This document shows positions 27,360 through 36,045 of a DNA stretch of 64,000 bases, in pieces. Every line of letters starts with the position of its first letter. Position 1 is the first letter of the stretch. This DNA is from Halioxenophilus sp033283405 (lineage in GTDB: Bacteria > Pseudomonadota > Gammaproteobacteria > Pseudomonadales > Cellvibrionaceae), in assembly GCF_033283405.1 (NCBI RefSeq), contig NZ_JAWMQR010000008.1:186001-250000 (forward strand). The letters are read 5' to 3'. The position numbers were made by a program, and so were the translations under genes. The notes under the pieces are model-generated. The model was not told the DNA's origin. It made no database searches and was given only the letters and a program-made list of their open reading frames with translations.

Positions 27360-27664
27360 ATTTTTGTTATGACCGGCCAAGGGACACAATTAATAGTTGG
27401 TGACTTAATTCACAAAAGCTCTGATTGCAGTCGCTTTTTACCGGCTTATAGCCTTTTGTGTGCACTCATCCGCACTCGTTGTCGAAAACCTTAACTTATA
27501 CTTTGCCAACGCCTGGAGCGCGCACGGGGATCAGAGCGCAGGCTGGGGTGAAATCAACACTCAGCCGCCGGTTCACCGGCCCAACTGGTCCTCGCATACG
27601 CTTAATGGAGGCGCGGCTTAGGGCCACAACCCAAGCCGCCAATTACTTAGGAGAAGACAGGTAC
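27360..27664. other. Intergenic leader of the Agl/Glt-like cluster
   Basis: 305 bases with no gene. Just before the start codon of the next gene is a strong stem-loop at 27613-27639 (GCGGCTT-A-GGG pairing with CCC-AAGCCGC, 10 bp with one bulged A and a 6-base loop), ending 25 bases before the ATG and next to the AGGAG ribosome site. It could modulate translation. No confident -35/-10 pair was found. Confidence 0.5.
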
Positions 27665-28228
27665 ATGTCCGCCAGACTACCCCGCGCCCAGCGCCGCGGT
27701 CGCAGCCCGTTGTTGGCCTGCGTTTTGAGCTCACTGCTACTTACCCTCAGTGCCTTCAGCAACGGCCAGGAGCAAGCCCCGGCCCCGGTCAGCGATGAGA
27801 TCGAATCGTTAAAGCAGGAGCTGTTGGGACTCAACCGCGACCTGCTTATCCTTGAGGAGGAGCTGCTCTACCCGGCCAACAGCCAGTTGGCACTCTACCT
27901 CTCTATGGACGTTGGCGAGTTTTTTCAGCTCGACTCCGTCCGGGTACAGCTCGACGACCAGATGATCGTCAGCGAGCTCTACACCCCACATCAAATCGAC
28001 GCCCTGTTTCGCGGTGGCGTACAACGCCTCTACCTGGGCAACCTGAAAACCGGTGAACACACGCTGACCGCCTTTTTTATCGGTATCGGCCCGGAAGGTC
28101 GTGAATACAAGCGGGCCGCGGAAGTAACCATCAACAAACAGACCAGCGGCAAGGTCTACGAGCTGAAAATCGTCGACTCCACCGCCAAACTGCAACCGGT
28201 ATTCGAAATAAAAGAATGGCAGCTGTAA
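27665..28228 (+). CDS. Exported coiled-coil protein, first gene of the Agl/Glt-like cluster
   Basis: 187 residues from ATG 27665; the open frame extends upstream without a ribosome site. A basic N-terminus and hydrophobic core (LLACVLSSLLLTLSAFSNG, about 18-36) form a signal peptide. A predicted coiled coil follows (IESLKQELLGLNRDLLILEEELLYP in part, about 43-66), then a beta-rich domain (SVRVQLDDQMIVSELYTPHQ, LYLGNLKTGEHTLTAFFIG). The family is unknown to me. The stop overlaps the next start by 13 bp, so it is part of the cluster. Confidence 0.75.
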   Translation: MSARLPRAQRRGRSPLLACVLSSLLLTLSAFSNGQEQAPAPVSDEIESLKQELLGLNRDLLILEEELLYPANSQLALYLSMDVGEFFQLDSVRVQLDDQMIVSELYTPHQIDALFRGGVQRLYLGNLKTGEHTLTAFFIGIGPEGREYKRAAEVTINKQTSGKVYELKIVDSTAKLQPVFEIKEWQL

Positions 28229-30255
28229 CGCTGAAACGGCTCAGCCAACTGCTGGCCGGCAGCTGTCTGCTGGCGGCGGTGGCGGCACCCAGCTACGCCG
28301 GTAAGCCACTCACCGAAGTGGCCGACCTGCGTTATGGCGTCACCCTCTACCACTACTACCAGAAAGATTACTTCCAGGCGCTGACCGAACTCTATCGCGC
28401 CGATGTCGCCGGCGGCATTCAAGGCCACGGCGACAACCCGGCCATCATCGAAGGTGGCATCAGCCTGGCGTTCGGCATGAAAAACAGCGCCACCGAGATC
28501 TTCACTCAGCTGCTTGCCGATGAGTCGCGTCCGCCCAAGGTGCGCAACACCGCCTGGTTCTATCTCGCCAAACTGGCCTACACCCGCGGCCAGTGGGACG
28601 ACGCCGAAGCGGCCCTGGCCAAGCTCGACCGGGAGCACATCAGCCGGCTTATGGCGCAAGAGGCGGAAACCATCAGCGCCAGCATTCTGATTCGCCGCGG
28701 CCAGCTGCAAGAGGCTCAGGCGGCCATCAGCCAAATTAAAGCGCCCAGTGTCTGGCTCAATTTCCTCAACTACAACATGGCCTCCGCCCTCGGTCGCGAC
28801 GGCCAGTTCGAGGTCGCCATCCCCTACTACGAGGCGGTCTGGCAGGCCCCCATCAAAGAGGATAGCGACGACCTGGAGCTGCAGCTGGTATTGCGCGACC
28901 GGGCACGTACCGCGGCCGGGTACAGCGAACTGGCGCTCGGCAGCTTTCCCGATGCCTCCATCGATTTCTCCCGGGTGCGCCTGACGCCGGTACTGGCCAA
29001 CCAGGCGCTGCTCGGCAATGGTTGGGCGGCGCTCAACCGCCAGCTCTACAGCACCGCCCTGGCCCCCTGGCAGGAGCTGCTGCGACGCAACTTTATGTAC
29101 CCCGAGGTACAAGAGGCACACCTGGCCATCCCCTTCGCCTATGAAAAGATGGGCGCCGCCGGGGAGGCGCTGCTGGCCTATGCCAACGCCGAAAGCGCCT
29201 ACGAGCAGGAGCTCGACCGCATCGCCCGCGCCCGCCAGGAGCTGCAAAGAAGCGACCTGCTGCAACTGCTGGCGGTGGAGATCGACCGCAACAGCAGCTG
29301 GCTGGCCGATCAACAGCCCGACCTCGACCAGGTGATCAACTACCTGCACACACTGGTGGCGCAAAACCAGTTTCAGGCGCGGGTGCAGGAGCTGCGCGAC
29401 CTGCAATCCCTGCAACAGAACATTGACCAGTGGCAGGTGAAGCTCACCGACTACCGCGATCTCTCCGCCGCCCGCGCCAGCAATCGCGCGGCCCAGGCCG
29501 AGACCGTCGCCGCCCTGGACTACCCCACCATCGTCGCCCGCCTGGTCGCCCAGCGCGATCAGTTGCAGGCCAAAATCAGCCGTATAGAGGCCGAGCACGA
29601 CTACCTGGCCCTGGCCGATGAGCAGCAGAGCGACCTGGTTAAGCGCGCCAACAGCGCCTATGACAAGAGCCAGCGCCTGGCCGAACAGCTGAGCCGCGAG
29701 CAGATTGCCAAGGCGCGGCTGCTGCGCGGCATCCTCTATTGGCAGGAGGCGCAAAGCTACCACGACAAACGCTGGCAGCTGCAGCAGGCCATGGCCGCCG
29801 CCAACGCCCAGCTCGACGCCGTCAAAGAGAGTTACCAGCGGGTGCAGCTGGCGGTCGACCAGGCCCCGGACCTGATCCCCATGAATGAGCGCATGGCCGC
29901 GGCGCAGGTGCGCCTCGATACCAACCAGCAGCGCCTGAGTGCCACCATGGATCTGGTCACCGCCGAGCTGCAACAGCAGCTGCTGGCCGAACTCGAGCTG
30001 CAGCGCAAACGGGTGCTCTTCTTCCTCTCCGAGGCGCGCCTCTCCATCGCCCGCCTGTACGATCACAGCAACCGCAACGCCAACAGCGTGCCAGTGGCAA
30101 GCGATAGCGCTGCCATCGATAGCGATAGCGCTCCCATCGATAACGACAGCACCCCGATTGATAGCGACAGTGCAGCCACGGATAACAACAACGCTGTCGA
30201 TGCCGACGATAGCGGTGCGGCCGAGCCCGCAACCACCGGGGAGGAGTTCCAGTGA
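28216..30255 (+). CDS. Large exported TPR-like protein with Asp/Ser-rich tail (GltD/E-like position)
   Basis: 679 residues. A signal peptide (LLAGSCLLAAVAAPSYA) is followed by degenerate tetratricopeptide helices through residue 350 or so (GVTLYHYYQKDYFQALTEL, AWFYLAKLAYTRGQWDDAEAAL, GWAALNRQLYSTALAPWQELL), then long coiled-coil segments (about 380-610) rich in Gln, Glu and Arg. The last 50 residues are Asp/Ser repeats. This combination resembles the periplasmic TPR subunits of Agl/Glt-type complexes by position and architecture only. The stop overlaps the next gene. Confidence 0.75.
   Translation: MAAVTLKRLSQLLAGSCLLAAVAAPSYAGKPLTEVADLRYGVTLYHYYQKDYFQALTELYRADVAGGIQGHGDNPAIIEGGISLAFGMKNSATEIFTQLLADESRPPKVRNTAWFYLAKLAYTRGQWDDAEAALAKLDREHISRLMAQEAETISASILIRRGQLQEAQAAISQIKAPSVWLNFLNYNMASALGRDGQFEVAIPYYEAVWQAPIKEDSDDLELQLVLRDRARTAAGYSELALGSFPDASIDFSRVRLTPVLANQALLGNGWAALNRQLYSTALAPWQELLRRNFMYPEVQEAHLAIPFAYEKMGAAGEALLAYANAESAYEQELDRIARARQELQRSDLLQLLAVEIDRNSSWLADQQPDLDQVINYLHTLVAQNQFQARVQELRDLQSLQQNIDQWQVKLTDYRDLSAARASNRAAQAETVAALDYPTIVARLVAQRDQLQAKISRIEAEHDYLALADEQQSDLVKRANSAYDKSQRLAEQLSREQIAKARLLRGILYWQEAQSYHDKRWQLQQAMAAANAQLDAVKESYQRVQLAVDQAPDLIPMNERMAAAQVRLDTNQQRLSATMDLVTAELQQQLLAELELQRKRVLFFLSEARLSIARLYDHSNRNANSVPVASDSAAIDSDSAPIDNDSTPIDSDSAATDNNNAVDADDSGAAEPATTGEEFQ
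30100..30216 (+). repeat. Degenerate Asp-Ser repeat tract in the TPR gene
   Basis: Short tandem units based on GATAGCGATAGCGCT encode runs such as DSDSAPIDNDSTPIDSDS at the C-terminus of the 679-residue protein. Units vary but keep the Ile/Ala-Asp-Ser/Asn-Asp-Ser pattern. The tail is probably disordered and might bind divalent cations; its copy number could vary between strains. Confidence 0.7.
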
Positions 30256-33128
30256 TGCGCCGCCGTCCGTTACTGCTCGCCTGCGCCATCGCGCTGCTTA
30301 GCAGCTGTAGCTCCAACGATGCCATCGACAACGCGCCCAATCTCTACAGCGTGCAGCCGGCGGTGCTGCCCAATACCGAACTCGAAGTGCCGGTGGTCGA
30401 CCTGACCGAGATCGAAGCCTACTACCGCCAGGCCCTGGCGGTAGCCGAGCGGCCCGACACCCGCCGCAAAATTCTGATCCGCCTGGCCGGCCTGGAGATG
30501 GCCAAGAGCGAGCGCAACCTGGCCGAGGCAGAGACCAGCCAGCCCTTTTTTGGCGACGCCATCACCATGTACCAGGAGCTGATCGAACTGCAGCGGGAGC
30601 AGCCCGAAGGGGTCGCCACCCAGGTGGACGAACTGCTTTATCAGCTCTCCAAAGCCTACGCCCTGGATGGCCGCACCAGCGAAGCCGACGCCACCCTGGC
30701 GGAACTGGCTACCACCTACCCGGGCTCCCCGTTCCTGGCCGAAGCCAACTTCCGGCGCGCCGAACAGAGCTTCACCGAAGAGGACTACCGTATCTCCAGC
30801 GAACGCTACGAGGCGGTGGTGGCGGCCGGGCCGAAATCGGAATTTTACGAAAACGCCCTCTATATGCTGGGCTGGAGCCAGTTCAAGCGCGGTGTCTATG
30901 AAGATGCCCTCGACTCCTTCACCCAGCTGCTTGATGTCTACCTGCAGGATGGCACCGACATCAGCACCCTCACCGGCTCCGCCAAAACCCTGTGCGAAGA
31001 TACCCTGCGCGTGATGAGTCTCTCCTTCTCCTACCTGGAGGGACCGGCCAGCATCACCGCCACCTATCAGCGCCTGGGGGCGCGCCCCTACGAGCACCTG
31101 CTCTACGCCAACCTGGCCGAGCTCTACCTGGCCAAGCAGCGCTTCAGCGACAGCGCCGACACCTATCAAGCCTTTGTCGACCTCTACCCACTCGACGACC
31201 GTGCCCCCGGCTTCACCGCCGCCAAGATCAAAGTCTACGAGGTGGGCGGCTTCCCCGAACTGCTGGTACCCACAAAGGCGCAGTTTATCGAGCTGTACGG
31301 CATCAACAGCGCCTACTGGGCGGCCCGCGATGAGGCCGGGCGCGAGCCGCTGCTGCCCACCCTGCACCTCTACCTGACCGAGCTCGCCCAATATCGCCAC
31401 GCCCGCGCGCAACAGTGGCAGCAGGCGCTGAAAGAGAAGCCCAAACAAAAACTGGTGGTCGACAACCAGCCCATCAATGCCCAGGTGATCAACAACGAAT
31501 ATCTGCTCGCCGCCGGCTGGTATCGCGAGTTTGTGCAGACCTTCCCGGACGACCCGGATACCGGCCAGATGACCTACCTGCTGGCCGAGGCGCTCTACGC
31601 CGCCAACCAGAAAGAGGCCGCCTTCTCCGAGTTCCACCGCGTTGCCTACAGCCTGCGCGAGCAGCTGCCCGACCAGAAACTGGGCGCCGAGGCCGGCTAC
31701 ACCACCGTTATTCTGGCCGAGGAGCTGCTGGCCAAGGCGACCCTCGACGACGAGCGCAACTACTGGCAGGAGCAGGCGATCTACACCGGGCTGCTGTTTG
31801 CCGACCTCTACGGCACCGACCCACGCGCCGTGGCGGTGTTGACCCGCAGCGCTCAGGGGCTGCTCAAAACCGGCCAGCCGGAGCGCGCCGTGGAGGCCGC
31901 CAGCCGCGTCACCCAGTGGCAGCCACAACCGGAGAGCGAGCTGCTGGTCACCGCCTGGCTGATCGTCGCCCAGGCGGAGTTCAACCGCAGCAACTACAGC
32001 CAGGCGGAGTACGCCTACACCCAGGTGCTGCAACGGCTGCCCGCCAATGACAGTCGCCGCCCGCAGATCAACGAACGGCTGGCGGCCAGCATCTACAAAC
32101 GCGCCGATCAGGCCGTCGCCCGCGGCGACCTGAACGACGCCGTCGACCAGCTGCTGCGGGTCAAGGCGCTGCTGCCCAACTCCGATATCGCCCGCACTGC
32201 CCATTTCGACGCCGCCAACTACCTGATGGAGCTGGGCCGCTGGCAGGAGGCCAAAGGGCTGCTGCAGAGCTTCAAACAGGCCTACCCCAAAGATCCACTG
32301 ACCGCCTCCATCGGCGCCAAGATGGTGGTTATCCACCAGGCACTGGAGGAGTGGTCGCAAGCCGCCGAAGCCCTGCTGGCCGAGATGAAACGCGACCCGG
32401 ACCCGGAATTCCGCCGCCAGTCGACGCTCTTGGTGGCCGAGCTCTACGAGCGCGACGGCAAACAGTCTGAAGCCCTGGCCCAGTACCGCGACTACGCCAA
32501 CCGCTACCCTGAGCCGTTCAGCGAAAACCTCGAAGCCCAGTACAAGCTGACCGAGCTCTACCGCGACGCCGGCGAGCGCGACAAGCGCAACTTCTGGCTT
32601 AAAAAGATCATGAGCAGTCACGATCACGCCGGCCGCCAACAGAGCGCGCGCAGCAGCTACCTGGCCGCCTGGGCCGGCAGCGACCTGGCCGACCAGCAGT
32701 ACCGCACCTTCGCCGCCATCAAGTTAAGGCTGCCGTTGAAAAACAGCCTGAAGAGTAAGAAAGCGGCCCTGGAGTCGACGCTCAAGGCCTACGAGAAGAC
32801 CCTCAGCTACAACATTCAGGAGTTCACCACCCAGGCCAACTTCCGCATTGGTGAAATCTACGCCGAGCTGAGCCGCGACCTGATGGACTCCGAGCGGCCC
32901 AAAGGGCTCTCGGAGCTGGAGTTGGAGCAGTACGAAATTTTGTTGGAGGAGCAGGCCTTGCCGTTTGAAGATCAGGCCATTGAGATTCACGCCGCCAACA
33001 GCGAGCGCAGCTGGATTGGCGTCTACGACGACTGGGTGAAATCGAGCTTCGAGGCCCTGGCCAAACTGCTGCCCGGCCGCTATGCCAAACCGGAACAGAG
33101 CGTGGAGGCGAGCAGTGAAATTTACTAG
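30255..33128 (+). CDS. Very large TPR lipoprotein of the Agl/Glt-like cluster
   Basis: 957 residues from ATG 30255 (GTG 30252 is also possible); GAGGAG lies eight bases upstream. The N-terminus MRRRPLLLACAIALLSSC has a lipobox with Cys18, so the protein is likely an outer-membrane lipoprotein. The body is a long chain of TPR-like helical pairs (SEADATLAELATTYPGSPFL, NRSNYSQAEYAYTQVLQRLP, LMELGRWQEAKGLLQSFKQ), like YbgF/GltE proteins but far longer. It could bridge the periplasm to the outer membrane, receiving the transducer encoded at 36046. Confidence 0.8.
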   Translation: MRRRPLLLACAIALLSSCSSNDAIDNAPNLYSVQPAVLPNTELEVPVVDLTEIEAYYRQALAVAERPDTRRKILIRLAGLEMAKSERNLAEAETSQPFFGDAITMYQELIELQREQPEGVATQVDELLYQLSKAYALDGRTSEADATLAELATTYPGSPFLAEANFRRAEQSFTEEDYRISSERYEAVVAAGPKSEFYENALYMLGWSQFKRGVYEDALDSFTQLLDVYLQDGTDISTLTGSAKTLCEDTLRVMSLSFSYLEGPASITATYQRLGARPYEHLLYANLAELYLAKQRFSDSADTYQAFVDLYPLDDRAPGFTAAKIKVYEVGGFPELLVPTKAQFIELYGINSAYWAARDEAGREPLLPTLHLYLTELAQYRHARAQQWQQALKEKPKQKLVVDNQPINAQVINNEYLLAAGWYREFVQTFPDDPDTGQMTYLLAEALYAANQKEAAFSEFHRVAYSLREQLPDQKLGAEAGYTTVILAEELLAKATLDDERNYWQEQAIYTGLLFADLYGTDPRAVAVLTRSAQGLLKTGQPERAVEAASRVTQWQPQPESELLVTAWLIVAQAEFNRSNYSQAEYAYTQVLQRLPANDSRRPQINERLAASIYKRADQAVARGDLNDAVDQLLRVKALLPNSDIARTAHFDAANYLMELGRWQEAKGLLQSFKQAYPKDPLTASIGAKMVVIHQALEEWSQAAEALLAEMKRDPDPEFRRQSTLLVAELYERDGKQSEALAQYRDYANRYPEPFSENLEAQYKLTELYRDAGERDKRNFWLKKIMSSHDHAGRQQSARSSYLAAWAGSDLADQQYRTFAAIKLRLPLKNSLKSKKAALESTLKAYEKTLSYNIQEFTTQANFRIGEIYAELSRDLMDSERPKGLSELELEQYEILLEEQALPFEDQAIEIHAANSERSWIGVYDDWVKSSFEALAKLLPGRYAKPEQSVEASSEIY

Positions 33129-33828
33129 CACTTTACGCCTGCTCACCGGCCTGGGTGTCGCCGGCATCGGTTTCGCCTCACTCAGCGGCTGCGCCTATCT
33201 GGGTGGAGCCCTGGCGCCGCCAGAGAAACCACCGGTGGCGGCAGAGCCGGCCCCGGAAGCTTCCGTCACCGATGCAGCTACCGAGGCCGATGGCGACACC
33301 GCGGTGGCCATCACCGCCAACCCCTATCTGGCCAACCCCAAGCCGGTAGCGGCCAACGTTGAGCAGCTGTTTGCCAACGCCTTGGAACTGCACCGCAAAA
33401 AGAACTGGGCCGAGGCCGAGTTCGCCTGGACGGAATTAACCGTCACCGCCCCCGAGCTCTCCGGCCCCTACCTCAATTTGGGCATAGTCTTTGAGGCCAC
33501 CGACCGACCCGAGGCCGCCGCTCAGGCCTACCAACAGGCGATCGACGCCAACCCGCTCAATATCGACGCCTACAACCAGCTGGCCATTCTGAAACGCAAG
33601 GCCGGCCAGTTTCAGGCCGCCGAGCAGCTCTATCTGCAGGCGCTGTCGGTGTGGCCAGACAGCGCCATCAGCCACCGCAATCTGGCCATTTTGTACGACC
33701 TCTACATGGGCAAATTAAGCGAAGCGCTGGCCCACTATGAACAGTACCAGAGCCTGGCCAGCGAACCCGATCCCGCCCTGAAAGGGTGGATCAGCGATCT
33801 GCGCCGGCGCCTGGATAGAAATTCGTGA
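33115..33828 (+). CDS. Small TPR lipoprotein
   Basis: 237 residues from GTG 33115, chosen because GGAGG lies six bases upstream; it overlaps the previous gene by 14 bp. A lipobox LSGC places the lipidated Cys at residue 26. A Pro/Ala-rich linker leads to three TPR units (LFANALELHRKKNWAEAEFAW, YLNLGIVFEATDRPEAAAQAY, YNQLAILKRKAGQFQAAEQLY). It is a likely outer-membrane partner in the envelope complex. Confidence 0.85.
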   Translation: MKFTSTLRLLTGLGVAGIGFASLSGCAYLGGALAPPEKPPVAAEPAPEASVTDAATEADGDTAVAITANPYLANPKPVAANVEQLFANALELHRKKNWAEAEFAWTELTVTAPELSGPYLNLGIVFEATDRPEAAAQAYQQAIDANPLNIDAYNQLAILKRKAGQFQAAEQLYLQALSVWPDSAISHRNLAILYDLYMGKLSEALAHYEQYQSLASEPDPALKGWISDLRRRLDRNS

Positions 33829-33838
33829 GGAAGCAATA

Positions 33839-34138
33839 GTGACGCGACAACCCATAGTGCGGCGGCGACTGCAACAAGCACTGGTTTTAATTGGCGCCGC
33901 CGTCGCCTTCAAGGCCGGCGCCCAGGCGGTGATTAACATCGACGAAACCGTTACCGGCAACCAGGAGCAACCCAAGGTGCTCTACATCGTGCCCTGGAAA
34001 ACCGCCGCCGACAGTGAAGAGTTTGAACAGAGCCTGGCACAGAAAACGACGAGCCGGGTGTTCGAACATGTGGAGCGTGAAGAGTTATTGCGCCAACTGC
34101 ACTATCTCGAAGAAAAAACTGCAACGGACTCACAATAA
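33839..34138 (+). CDS. Small exported protein of the Agl/Glt-like cluster
   Basis: 99 residues from GTG 33839, with GAGGAA six bases upstream. A signal peptide (LVLIGAAVAFKAGAQA) is followed by a short region with PKVLYIVPWKTA and a charged helix (EHVEREELLRQLHYLEE). The family is not recognised. Its position between the TPR lipoprotein and the channel gene suggests a structural or adaptor role in the complex. Confidence 0.7.
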   Translation: MTRQPIVRRRLQQALVLIGAAVAFKAGAQAVINIDETVTGNQEQPKVLYIVPWKTAADSEEFEQSLAQKTTSRVFEHVEREELLRQLHYLEEKTATDSQ

Positions 34139-34202
34139 ACTTCTAATATTTTATCTATCGCATTAATTCGTAATTTTTACCGCATCAGAGACAGGAACAA
34201 CT

Positions 34203-34880
34203 ATGGACTTTTTCTTCAGCGTGCTTCGATTTTTTAAAGATGGCGGAACCTTTATGTACCCCATCGGCGTGGTGCTATTAATTGGCCTGGTGGTGGCCAT
34301 TGAGCGCTGGATCTATCTCTCTTACGCCAAGCAATCCAATCGTCGCGCGTTTAATCAAATTCTGCCGTTACTGAAAAAACGCGACTACTCCGCCATTGTT
34401 AAAATGGGTCAAAGCAGTGGCGCGCCGGTTAGCCGCATGGTCGCCGCCGGCGTCATTCGCATGAACGAAAGCCCGCGCCGCGACGATATTGAACTGGCCA
34501 TGGAAGAGGGCGTACTGGAGGCGATGCCGCGCCTGGAAAAACGCACCGGTTATCTCGCCACCCTGGCCAACATCGCCACCCTGCTCGGTCTGCTCGGTAC
34601 CATTATCGGTTTGATCGCCGCCTTTACCGCGGTGGCCAACGCCGACCCAACCGAAAAAGCCTCGCTGCTCTCTTCCAGTATTTCGGTGGCGATGAACACC
34701 ACCGCCTTTGGTTTGATCTCCGCTATTCCGCTGCTGTTGGCACACGCCCTGTTGCAGACCAAAACCACGGAAATTATCGACAGCCTGGAGATGGCCGGCG
34801 TGAAATGTTTAAACGTGTTGGCCGGTGGCGGCAGTGCCAAAACCCGCATGGGCGACAGTGGCGCCAAGGTTGATCACTAA
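34203..34880 (+). CDS. TolQ/ExbB/MotA-family proton channel subunit
   Basis: 225 residues with three membrane helices (about 15-39, 118-145 and 158-182), the ExbB/TolQ plan. Conserved segments are LATLANIATLLGLLGTIIGLIAAF and SISVAMNTTAFGLISAIPLLLAHALL, which line the proton path. In Agl, Tol and Exb systems five such subunits surround two ExbD-type helices. It is the only such subunit here, followed by two ExbD-like genes. Confidence 0.93.
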   Translation: MDFFFSVLRFFKDGGTFMYPIGVVLLIGLVVAIERWIYLSYAKQSNRRAFNQILPLLKKRDYSAIVKMGQSSGAPVSRMVAAGVIRMNESPRRDDIELAMEEGVLEAMPRLEKRTGYLATLANIATLLGLLGTIIGLIAAFTAVANADPTEKASLLSSSISVAMNTTAFGLISAIPLLLAHALLQTKTTEIIDSLEMAGVKCLNVLAGGGSAKTRMGDSGAKVDH

Positions 34881-34937
34881 CGGTTACTGAATAAAACCGT
34901 TTAATCCTTCAAGCCACTGCCACGCCAGGACAACAGC

Positions 34938-35474
34938 ATGTTTTTAAACAGGCGCAAACACGCTCACGAAGCGGAACTGGACATCACTTCCTTTATGAAT
35001 TTGATGATTATTCTGGTTCCAGTGCTGCTGATGAGTATGGTGTTTTCCCATGTCACTGTATTGGATCTGACTCTGCCGGATGCGGGGGCAGGTGCTGCCG
35101 CCGACAGTGAACAACCCAAAATTCTCGAAGTGATAATTAACAGCGATTATCTCGATGTTAATTATCCGGCCGGTATTCGCGTGAAGCGCATCGAAAAAGT
35201 TGCCAGCGAAGAGGCCCCCAGCGAGATGGTCTACAACTTTGATCTGCTCTCTTTGACCTTGCAGGAGATCAAACGCCAACTAAAAGAGAAGGGTATCGAC
35301 AAGCGCGACATCCTGATCCTTTCGCAAAAAACCACCGACTACCAAACTCTGGTCAGCACCATGGACACCGTGCGCTCTTTTAAAACAGTGCTGGTCTCCG
35401 ATGTGGTGGATGCGGAGCTGTTTCCCGCCATCTCTCTGGGTGATGCCCCGGTCACCAGCGCAGGGGGGCAGTAA
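34938..35474 (+). CDS. ExbD/TolR-like protein 1, with Asn at the proton-carrier position
   Basis: 178 residues: a cytoplasmic tail, one membrane helix (about 19-38) and a periplasmic domain. Aligning LDITSFMNLM with the ExbD motif INVTPFIDVM puts Asn21 where the essential proton-carrying Asp of ExbD (Asp25) or TolR (Asp23) sits. The protein may therefore be a structural partner of ExbD-like protein 2, which keeps the Asp. It follows the channel gene after 57 bp. Confidence 0.88.
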   Translation: MFLNRRKHAHEAELDITSFMNLMIILVPVLLMSMVFSHVTVLDLTLPDAGAGAAADSEQPKILEVIINSDYLDVNYPAGIRVKRIEKVASEEAPSEMVYNFDLLSLTLQEIKRQLKEKGIDKRDILILSQKTTDYQTLVSTMDTVRSFKTVLVSDVVDAELFPAISLGDAPVTSAGGQ

Positions 35475-35477
35475 GCG

Positions 35478-36044
35478 ATGAAACAGTCCCTACGCGCCAA
35501 ACGCATGGACAAGCACCACCGGCGGCTCGGCAGCGGTTCCAAACTGAACCTGGTCTCGCTGATGGATATCTTCACCATTCTGGTATTTTTCCTGTTGGTG
35601 AACTCCTCCGATGTTGAGGTGCTGCAAACGAACGACGCCATCAAACTGCCCGAATCGGTCGCCGAACAAAAGCCCGATAACACCCTGGTGATTATGGCCA
35701 GCGCCACCGACCTGCTGGTCAACTCCCAGGCGGTGGCCCGGGTGAGCGACCTGCTCGCCCGGCCGGAGTCGGAAATCAGCGAGCTCGCCCAGGAGCTGCA
35801 GTATCAGGCCAAGCGTGCCGGCCCCATGAACGAAGCACAGCAGGAGAAGGGCCGGGCGGTCACCATTATGGGCGACGCCGCCATCCCCTATGAGCTGCTG
35901 AAAAAGATCATGACCACCTGCGCGACCAACGAGTATCGCGATATCTCCTTTGCCGTCTCCCAGGTGCCGGCCAAAAACCCGGAAATCAGCGTGCCCGATG
36001 GCACCGCTCCGGGGCCGGTTACCGATCTGACAGGGGAGGGTTGA
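35478..36044 (+). CDS. ExbD/TolR-like protein 2, proton-carrying Asp intact
   Basis: 188 residues: a basic cytoplasmic tail, one membrane helix (about 28-44; NLVSLMDIFTILVFFLL) with the expected Asp30, and a periplasmic domain (INSDVEVL-like strand, KGRAVTIMGDAAIPYELLKKIMTTC). Only three bases separate it from protein 1 and one base from the transducer gene, so the three are translated together. Confidence 0.9.
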   Translation: MKQSLRAKRMDKHHRRLGSGSKLNLVSLMDIFTILVFFLLVNSSDVEVLQTNDAIKLPESVAEQKPDNTLVIMASATDLLVNSQAVARVSDLLARPESEISELAQELQYQAKRAGPMNEAQQEKGRAVTIMGDAAIPYELLKKIMTTCATNEYRDISFAVSQVPAKNPEISVPDGTAPGPVTDLTGEG

Positions 36045-36045
36045 G

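Noticed and set aside
28156..32639. Very long open frames antisense to the two large TPR genes (over 600 and 700 codons)
   Set aside because: They arise from GC-rich codon bias. They have no family likeness or start signals, and the sense frames have a signal peptide, a lipobox and tight operon spacing.
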